64,000 nt of DNA from Roseburia sp. AF12-17LB (GTDB lineage: Bacteria; Bacillota; Clostridia; Lachnospirales; Lachnospiraceae), in assembly GCF_003479605.1 (NCBI RefSeq), contig NZ_QUHR01000008.1, positions 73,035 through 137,034 of the forward strand. Direction: 5' to 3'. Below the pieces are notes generated by a model. The model made no database searches. It was not told where the DNA came from and worked only from the letters and a program-made list of their open reading frames with translations. The position numbers and the translations under genes are program-made. This document shows positions 59,184 to 64,000 of the stretch, piece after piece. The stretch's first letter is position 1, and each line of letters opens with the position of its first letter.

Positions 59184-60194
59184 TCAGATTCCTCCTACTG
59201 ATTCTCCTACCAAAAGTTCCCCATTGATAATCACACGCTCCACCAGCGTTGTCTTAGGCTGCTCGATTCTCTGTACCAGACGTTTTACGGCCTCTTCCCC
59301 AATCTTTCTGGTATTCTGCCGTATAGTCGTAATCTTTGGACTCATCATCTGGGATACTTTTGTTCCATCAAAACCTGCAATAGAAATATCATCCGGTACT
59401 TTAAGTCCCATTTCATCAATTACATTAATCCCACCAATTAATGCTGTATCATCCGGGTAGAGAATACAGGTCGGCGGGTCAGGCAGATTTAAAAGTTCCC
59501 TGGTTGCCTTTGCCACAAGCCTGGTATCTAAATATTCTCCTTCCTTTAAGTAGTCATCCGGAACATTCAGATTAAAGCTCTCCATTGTCTGGAAAAAGCT
59601 GGTCAGACGATCTCTGGTAACAGCCGAATGTTTTTCCCCATAAATGTATGCAATTTTCCGGTGTCCCTTGGAATAAATATAACGTACCAGTTCATTCATC
59701 CCTTTTACATTATTAGAAGAAACAACCGTGCAGTTGTGATATACATAATCCACAGTAACAATCGGAATATTACTCTGCAAAAGTTCCTGTACCTCCGGTT
59801 CATCAAACCTGGCACACACAATTCCAACTCCGTCAAAATTCCGGTATTTGCAGTGTTCAAGATATGACATCTTATGATTCACATGCTCATTATTAATAAA
59901 AGTGATATCATAGCCTAATTCTTCCGCCTTTTCTTTAAATCCATTTAAGATGCCAGAGAAATATTCATGGGTAAGCCCTCTTCCGGCCTCCTCTTTAAAA
60001 AGTACTCCTAAGTTATAAGAACGGTTCGTCTTTAATGCCCTTGCTGCCGCATTCGGAAAATACCCCATCTCCTGTGCTGCTTCTTTAATCCGTATCCTGG
60101 TCTTCTCTCCAATATCGCTATGTCCATTCAACGCTTTACTTACTGTTGCCGTTGAGACACCACAACGCTTCGCTACGTCCTTTAATGAAACCAT
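59184..60194 (-). CDS. LacI-family transcriptional regulator
   Basis: 336 residues: N-terminal HTH with hinge (SLKDVAKRCGVSTATVSKAL, GYFPNAAARALKTNRSYNLG) and a periplasmic-binding-like effector domain (GVGIVCARFDEPEVQELL, ISIAGFDGTKVSQMMSPKIT). No sugar operon is next to it, so target and effector are unknown. It abuts addB by 1 nt, which suggests co-transcription. AGGAGG lies 6 nt before the ATG. Confidence 0.93.
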   Translation of the reverse strand: MVSLKDVAKRCGVSTATVSKALNGHSDIGEKTRIRIKEAAQEMGYFPNAAARALKTNRSYNLGVLFKEEAGRGLTHEYFSGILNGFKEKAEELGYDITFINNEHVNHKMSYLEHCKYRNFDGVGIVCARFDEPEVQELLQSNIPIVTVDYVYHNCTVVSSNNVKGMNELVRYIYSKGHRKIAYIYGEKHSAVTRDRLTSFFQTMESFNLNVPDDYLKEGEYLDTRLVAKATRELLNLPDPPTCILYPDDTALIGGINVIDEMGLKVPDDISIAGFDGTKVSQMMSPKITTIRQNTRKIGEEAVKRLVQRIEQPKTTLVERVIINGELLVGESVGGI

Positions 60195-60238
60195 TTCTTT
60201 CCTCCTGTTTTATCCCCGTATCCACTCTTCTGCAGATA

Positions 60239-60832
60239 CTATAGCTCAATTCCGACTGCCTCTTTTGCCAGCCGGTCTGCTTCTTCATTTCCTTCTACTC
60301 CTGAGTGCCCTTTTACTTTTACAAAATGAAGTGTAATTTTATCCTTTATGCCCTGAATATAGTCATAATAAGCAATGGTCCCTTTCTTATTCCGTTTCCA
60401 TGCTCCTGTTGCCCACATTTCAATACCCATATAGTCATAATATATCGTAAGCTCTGCCAGTCCAAGTTCCACTGCCTTCTCAATGGCAGCCATGCTTCCT
60501 AATACTTCTCCTGCCACATTATGCATGGATACCATTTCTTCTTCCGATCCTGAGCCCTGCAGCACTTCTTTTTTCCCATCTGCCATCAGAAAGCCGCCAT
60601 ATCCGTATACCTTAGTTGCAATATTATAAGAGCCATCCACAAAGGCATAATTTTCCGGCTCTTTTTCTACTGTCTGCTGCTTCTGACCGATATATTCTTC
60701 TGCCGCTTCCCTTGTTGGAAAGCTTTTAAATTCTGCTCCCGGAAAACCATCGGTCTGCTGCTTACACATATCCCAGCTCATATAAATACCCGGTTTCTTT
60801 CCTTTTCGGACTGCATAAAACTTTGCTGCCAT
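60239..60832 (-). CDS. Ribonuclease H with N-terminal viroplasmin domain
   Basis: 197 residues. An RNA/DNA-hybrid-binding caulimovirus viroplasmin domain (KFYAVRKGKKPGIYMSWDMC, FKSFPTREAAEEYI) precedes a type 1 RNase H domain with carboxylates in YAFVDGSYNIAT, GEVLGSMAAIEKAVELG, IYYDYMGIEMWATGAW and GHSGVEGNEEADRLAKEA. It degrades RNA in RNA-DNA hybrids. Confidence 0.95.
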   Translation of the reverse strand: MAAKFYAVRKGKKPGIYMSWDMCKQQTDGFPGAEFKSFPTREAAEEYIGQKQQTVEKEPENYAFVDGSYNIATKVYGYGGFLMADGKKEVLQGSGSEEEMVSMHNVAGEVLGSMAAIEKAVELGLAELTIYYDYMGIEMWATGAWKRNKKGTIAYYDYIQGIKDKITLHFVKVKGHSGVEGNEEADRLAKEAVGIEL

Positions 60833-60937
60833 TCTTCTTCCTCTTACTATCTTTTATTTCTGTGAATTTTCTTCTTTTCTTAACTTACATCATTAGCTCT
60901 ATTTTACCATTTTTCCCTTCGAATGGCTAGGACAAGC

Positions 60938-61615
60938 TTAGGATTCGTAACGATATTTTCCAAAGAAATGATTGTATACTGCAATTACTCTTCCCACTCC
61001 AAGTACTGACAATAGTGTACCGGCTCCAATCCCGATAATTTCTCCCTTTATAATAAGTCCAGCGATACAGGTTATCGTAACGTTACACACATCAAAGCAG
61101 TTTTTGGTAAACCCTACCGACTTTCCGGTAAAGTCTGCAATTGCCTGTACAATTCCATCTCCCGGATTTGGTATGATACGCATATTTAAAGACATTGCGG
61201 CTCCTACACCTGTCAATATGATTGCCAGTATCAAAAGCATCAAACGTGCCGGAATGCTGCCCCAGAATGTACCTGCACAGTCTTTGGCATATTCAGGAAC
61301 GAATCTTGCAAAAAGGTTCATAAACCGGGTAAATACAATACTAAGTGGTATCTGCAGAATATCCAAAAACAGGCGTTTTACATATTCTCCTTTTTTGCGC
61401 CGGATGGTATGTAATATCATTTCTATCAATACAAAAATGCTATATAAAATCAGCGTCATATTGCCCAAATTCATTCCACTGATTACCGATACACTGTATG
61501 CTACCGAAATAATCGGAGATACGCCAAGTCCCGTCTTGGTATTTAATATAATTCCCATGGCAAGTAACAGTAATCCTGCCACATATACGATTCCTCTGTT
61601 TATTTTCTTTTGCAA
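60938..61615 (-). CDS. YczE/YitT-like integral membrane protein
   Basis: 225 residues with five to six hydrophobic segments, an N-terminal GLLLLAMGIILNTKTGLGVS signature and NMRIIPNPGDGIVQAIADFT near residue 150. These match the YczE/YyaS family of putative membrane transporters or receptors. Function unknown. It lies between a DUF3877-like gene and rnh. Confidence 0.83.
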   Translation of the reverse strand: MQKKINRGIVYVAGLLLLAMGIILNTKTGLGVSPIISVAYSVSVISGMNLGNMTLILYSIFVLIEMILHTIRRKKGEYVKRLFLDILQIPLSIVFTRFMNLFARFVPEYAKDCAGTFWGSIPARLMLLILAIILTGVGAAMSLNMRIIPNPGDGIVQAIADFTGKSVGFTKNCFDVCNVTITCIAGLIIKGEIIGIGAGTLLSVLGVGRVIAVYNHFFGKYRYES

Positions 61616-61651
61616 CTTCTCTTCCTCTTTTCTTTTATCATAAAATAGTTC

Positions 61652-62194
61652 TTACTCTACACTTTCAGAAAACAAATCCCGGTAATCCTCCGGCATAAAA
61701 CGATGATAGATGATATGGCAGCCTTCGTCCTTAAAGCAATAATAATAGGAATCCTCTCCGCTTTCAAAATAAATGAGATAGTCAAAATCCTCTGTCTCAA
61801 TTTTCTCAAAATGTATCTTCTCGCCGGTTCCTAAGAACAGCTTATGGATGTCCTCTATGGTGCAAGGATGTGTCTGCAGCAGAGCCACCAGCTTTTTAAT
61901 AAAAGAATTTCCACTTCTTTTTTCATGCACATATTCTGCACCTTCTTCCGGCACTACAAAACAAAAGCGGTCCTTGTTTCTGCTGATTTCTACTCTGCCA
62001 AGCCGTATTCCTGCTGCTTCATAAAATTCTTTTTCCAATTCTTCCGTTGATTTTCCACCCACTTCTTCTCCTAAGAAATGTTTTAAGGAACTTAAAGGAT
62101 AATATAACCGGATTTTTTCTTTCCGGTATCCAAGCTTTACCTGCTCCTCCTGTATGAAATCCATAATTCCTTTTTCTAATCTGCTATAATCCAT
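61652..62194 (-). CDS. DUF3877-like protein
   Basis: 180 residues from the ATG at 62194 (AGGAG 6 nt upstream; an in-frame upstream extension has no ribosome site). MDYSRLEKGIMDFIQEEQVK, KIRLYYPLSSLKHFLG, and an acidic aromatic-rich C-terminus (EDSYYYCFKDEGCHIIYHRF). I recall this pattern from a Lachnospiraceae family of unknown function (DUF3877). No signal peptide. Confidence 0.7.
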   Translation of the reverse strand: MDYSRLEKGIMDFIQEEQVKLGYRKEKIRLYYPLSSLKHFLGEEVGGKSTEELEKEFYEAAGIRLGRVEISRNKDRFCFVVPEEGAEYVHEKRSGNSFIKKLVALLQTHPCTIEDIHKLFLGTGEKIHFEKIETEDFDYLIYFESGEDSYYYCFKDEGCHIIYHRFMPEDYRDLFSESVE

Positions 62195-62288
62195 TGTATG
62201 CTCCTTTAAACGTGGAAAAACAGAACCACCTTTCGACGATTCTGTTTCATGCTGATACAAAGTAAGCTTTGCCCACTTTGCTCAGTTT

Positions 62289-63164
62289 CTATTCTGCATT
62301 GATATACTCATAATCCCGGTCTAACTCAATTGCCACACTTCCATCATTGATTGTGCCATCATATGTATGTGCTTCATCTGTTCCAAGACCCTTTACAATT
62401 CCATTTTCATATTCTTCTGCGGTACGCTGTGTCTGTAATACGAACAGCAGTCCCTTATATTCTGCCGGTGCTGTTACTTTATAAGTCTCTTTTATTTCAT
62501 AGTAAGTCACCATCGGATACTCACTGCCATCCTCTACCATCCAGTCACCAAATGTTGTCTCTGTATCTTCTGTGGCTGCCACCTGATATGTTGTGCCGGC
62601 ACAAGCCACTTCTGCCATCATAGCCATGGAACTGTCTGTTGCAGCTACATGCTGCGGCAACACCATTCCGGTAGTTGCATCCACGAGGCTGATGTCTTCA
62701 TATTCGATATAAGCTTCTGCATCCGTCTGTATGCCATTCCACGGAATCTTTGCAGATAAAGTAACCGTATAAACTGTATTTCCTTCTTCGTCTGCCTCAG
62801 TACGATTCCAGCTTATCTCATACTCCGCCTGATTTAAATGATTGGTAAAATCAGATGCCTGCACAAAGGTCTCACCATCCATGGTTCCTGCCATATTGTA
62901 TACATTGACATTTTTTATCACAGCGGTATTCTCTTCGGTTTCCATTTTGTGCTGATACATACCGGATAAAACATACCAGGTATCTTCCTTAAGATTTCCC
63001 TGTGCCTCTGTCTCCGTCTCTGTGGCATGGAGCCCTTCCACTGCTTCTGTTTCTGTATTTCCTGCTGCTTCCTTGTCTGTATCTTTCTCCTTTGGTCCGC
63101 ATCCATCCAGCATTCCTAATACGACAATGCAAATCAAAGCTGCCGCCCATATTTTCTTCTTCAT
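62289..63164 (-). CDS. Secreted lipoprotein of unknown function
   Basis: 291 residues from the ATG at 63164 (AAGGAG 6 nt upstream; the frame extends 8 codons further). Signal peptide KKKIWAAALICIVVLGMLDG followed by Cys (lipobox LDGC), then a Thr/Glu/Ala-rich linker (about 25-60), and a beta-rich domain with WNRTEADEEGNTVYTVTLSA and YEDISLVDATTGMVLP. No recognised domain. It probably sits on the outer face of the membrane. Confidence 0.78.
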   Translation of the reverse strand: MKKKIWAAALICIVVLGMLDGCGPKEKDTDKEAAGNTETEAVEGLHATETETEAQGNLKEDTWYVLSGMYQHKMETEENTAVIKNVNVYNMAGTMDGETFVQASDFTNHLNQAEYEISWNRTEADEEGNTVYTVTLSAKIPWNGIQTDAEAYIEYEDISLVDATTGMVLPQHVAATDSSMAMMAEVACAGTTYQVAATEDTETTFGDWMVEDGSEYPMVTYYEIKETYKVTAPAEYKGLLFVLQTQRTAEEYENGIVKGLGTDEAHTYDGTINDGSVAIELDRDYEYINAE

Positions 63165-63244
63165 TTCCTGCTCCTTCACTCTATCCATAACACAATATAT
63201 TCATTCTTATCCCCGCATGCGATTGGTTGCACACGGACTTTACG

Positions 63245-63273
63245 ATTATACCGTAGATGAAGGGGAAGTGCAA
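63245..63273 (-). promoter_or_regulatory. Promoter of the lipoprotein gene
   Basis: The minus strand reads TTGCAC (63273-63268), 17 nt, perfect TATAAT (63250-63245), about 80 nt before the ATG at 63164. Confidence 0.65.
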
Positions 63274-63322
63274 GGAGTTAATAGAAAGATAATTGTGGTA
63301 TATACTCTGTAGTTATATTTAG

Positions 63323-63369
63323 CAAAAAACAGCCACCAATCGTTAGATTTGAAACCTAACTTTTGGTGG
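63323..63369 (-). terminator. Terminator downstream of the small HTH gene
   Basis: The minus strand forms CCACCAA...TTGGTGG with an inner GTTAG/CTAAC stem (63369-63333), followed by CTGTTTTTT. It closes the unit that starts near 63741. Confidence 0.8.
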
Positions 63370-63455
63370 TGGCACACAATAACCTCTCCTGTATTACTTT
63401 TATATTATTCTTTATAAATTATTCCAATATATTCCCATAATAATTTTGGGCTAAC

Positions 63456-63692
63456 TTAAAAATCGTATTGAGATGATTCTTTCCCTTCATAACTACCATT
63501 TGGGATTGTTTTCTTAAATGCAACTCCAATCGGCAAAATCCCCCTTATTATTCCCTGCCGAATAAACTGCTGGTCTTTTCCCATTAGTTTAGCAACTTCT
63601 ATAATAGGAACATTCTTACCTGAAAACTCTGGAAGAATATAATAGATTTTATTATTAAACTTATTAGTTTGCTCCTGTGTTTCCTGTTCCAT
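63456..63692 (-). pseudogene. Small excisionase/HTH-like gene with an in-frame stop
   Basis: 78 codons are open from the ATG at 63692 (GAGGTGA 6 nt upstream). VPIIEVAKLMGKDQQFIRQG and GILPIGVAFKK resemble small HTH proteins of phages and conjugative elements. After SSQYDF the frame meets TAA, yet continues VSPKLLWEYIGI, which looks like the normal family ending (YxVSPKxxxEYxG). A single change of a Tyr codon to TAA would explain this. It may be a truncated but working gene, a pseudogene, or a readthrough product. Confidence 0.6.
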
Positions 63693-63741
63693 ATGTGCTC
63701 ACCTCATCTATATATTCTACTTCTTCAAATAGTATTTCCAA
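63664..63741 (-). CDS. Possible 25-residue leader ORF overlapping the HTH-like gene
   Basis: TTG start at 63741, 8 nt after AAGGGAG (63756-63750), encoding (M)EILFEEVEYIDEVSTYG and seven more residues, ending inside the HTH-like gene in another frame. The good ribosome site and the overlap suggest translational coupling. It is acidic with no domain, and coding status is uncertain. Confidence 0.4.
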   Translation of the reverse strand: MEILFEEVEYIDEVSTYGTGNTGAN

Positions 63742-64000
63742 TTGAATTTCTCCCTTTTTACAAAAGTGTGTCTGATGCATACTAACTCATTTTTATTCGC
63801 TTTCCCACACTTTTATTCATTTTCTATTCATTTCTTACTAATGGGTATTCTTTTTTACTCTAAGTTGTCGTGCAATTTATTAAATTTGAATTTTGAAAAA
63901 GCCAGCACCTTGAATGGACTGGCTCTTTCAATGTCTCCTGTAATTGACAAACTTGAATTTATCTATTAACTCTCTTAACTTTCCCCTATTTTCAAGGCTT
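63742..64000. other. AT-rich end region, probably the edge of a mobile element
   Basis: Apart from the ribosome site of the leader ORF and one terminator, no gene is visible. On the minus strand a short open end (KFKFVNYRRH then TGA, ending near 63930) precedes that terminator, but an in-frame stop lies only about 20 codons before it, so I do not call a gene. Confidence 0.4.
63895..63924 (-). terminator. Terminator of an upstream minus-strand unit
   Basis: AGCCAG and CTGGCT (63924-63919 with 63905-63900) with a ~13-nt loop and TTTTTC after the stem on the minus strand. Confidence 0.6.

Noticed and set aside
63838..63930. C-terminal fragment of a recombinase on the minus strand (KFKFVNYRRH)
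   Set aside because: Only about 20 codons are open before an in-frame stop and no domain can be recognised.

Overview
The window looks like chromosomal DNA of a spore-forming member of the Clostridia, most likely the family Lachnospiraceae. The evidence is the moderately low GC content, strong AGGAGG ribosome sites, the HrcA/CIRCE heat-shock system, the sporulation and germination genes spoIIP and gpr, the AddAB recombination pair, a YczE-type membrane protein and several small families typical of that group. No species can be named from this sequence alone. Most genes lie on the minus strand; the plus-strand exceptions are an HPr-like gene, rpsT, argG, a giant CoA-dehydratase activase with a glycosyltransferase, and htpG.

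Layout, left to right. 1-6.6 kb: the tRNA-modification gene mtaB (cut by the window edge), an HPr-like gene on the plus strand, then a minus-strand operon prmA-rsmE-cysteine desulfurase-thiI for rRNA, ribosomal-protein and tRNA modification, and a coiled-coil J-domain protein. 6.9-12 kb: the class I heat-shock operon hrcA-grpE-dnaK-dnaJ with a perfect CIRCE operator. 12-20 kb: hemW, lepA, an SGNH/MBOAT O-acylation pair, spoIIP and gpr, with rpsT diverging from gpr. 20-28 kb: holA, comEC, a GerMN lipoprotein, a WalRK-like two-component pair and comEA, mixing DNA uptake with envelope sensing.

27.6-35.4 kb: an arginine operon, argC-GNAT-argJ-argB-argD plus an orphan solute-binding-like protein, diverging from argG across a region with ArgR-box-like palindromes. 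35.4-40.4 kb: glnS-DUF2225-mocR and a rhomboid-like membrane protein. 40.6-48.2 kb, plus strand: a 1415-residue fused 2-hydroxyacyl-CoA dehydratase activase, a GtrB-like glycosyltransferase, and htpG behind a second perfect CIRCE element. 48.2-59.2 kb, minus strand: a PrsA-like foldase, a COG2509-type flavoprotein, a small acidic protein, maf, and addB-addA. 59.2-63.2 kb: a LacI-type regulator, a viroplasmin-type RNase H, a YczE-like membrane protein, a DUF3877-like protein and a lipoprotein. The last 0.8 kb looks like the edge of a mobile element, with a small HTH gene that carries an in-frame stop.

The most unusual object is the 0.5-kb gene-free stretch between addA and maf (about 51617-52132). 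It is a long imperfect inverted repeat with arms of roughly 190 nt that close on a 13-bp inner stem and two further hairpins. Its maf-proximal arm end also appears to carry the maf promoter. It could be a MITE-like insertion or an undescribed structured RNA. Other notable points are CIRCE control of htpG, an HPr-like protein without the phosphorylatable histidine, tandem repeats growing out of gene 3' ends, and a probable non-canonical start codon for comEC.
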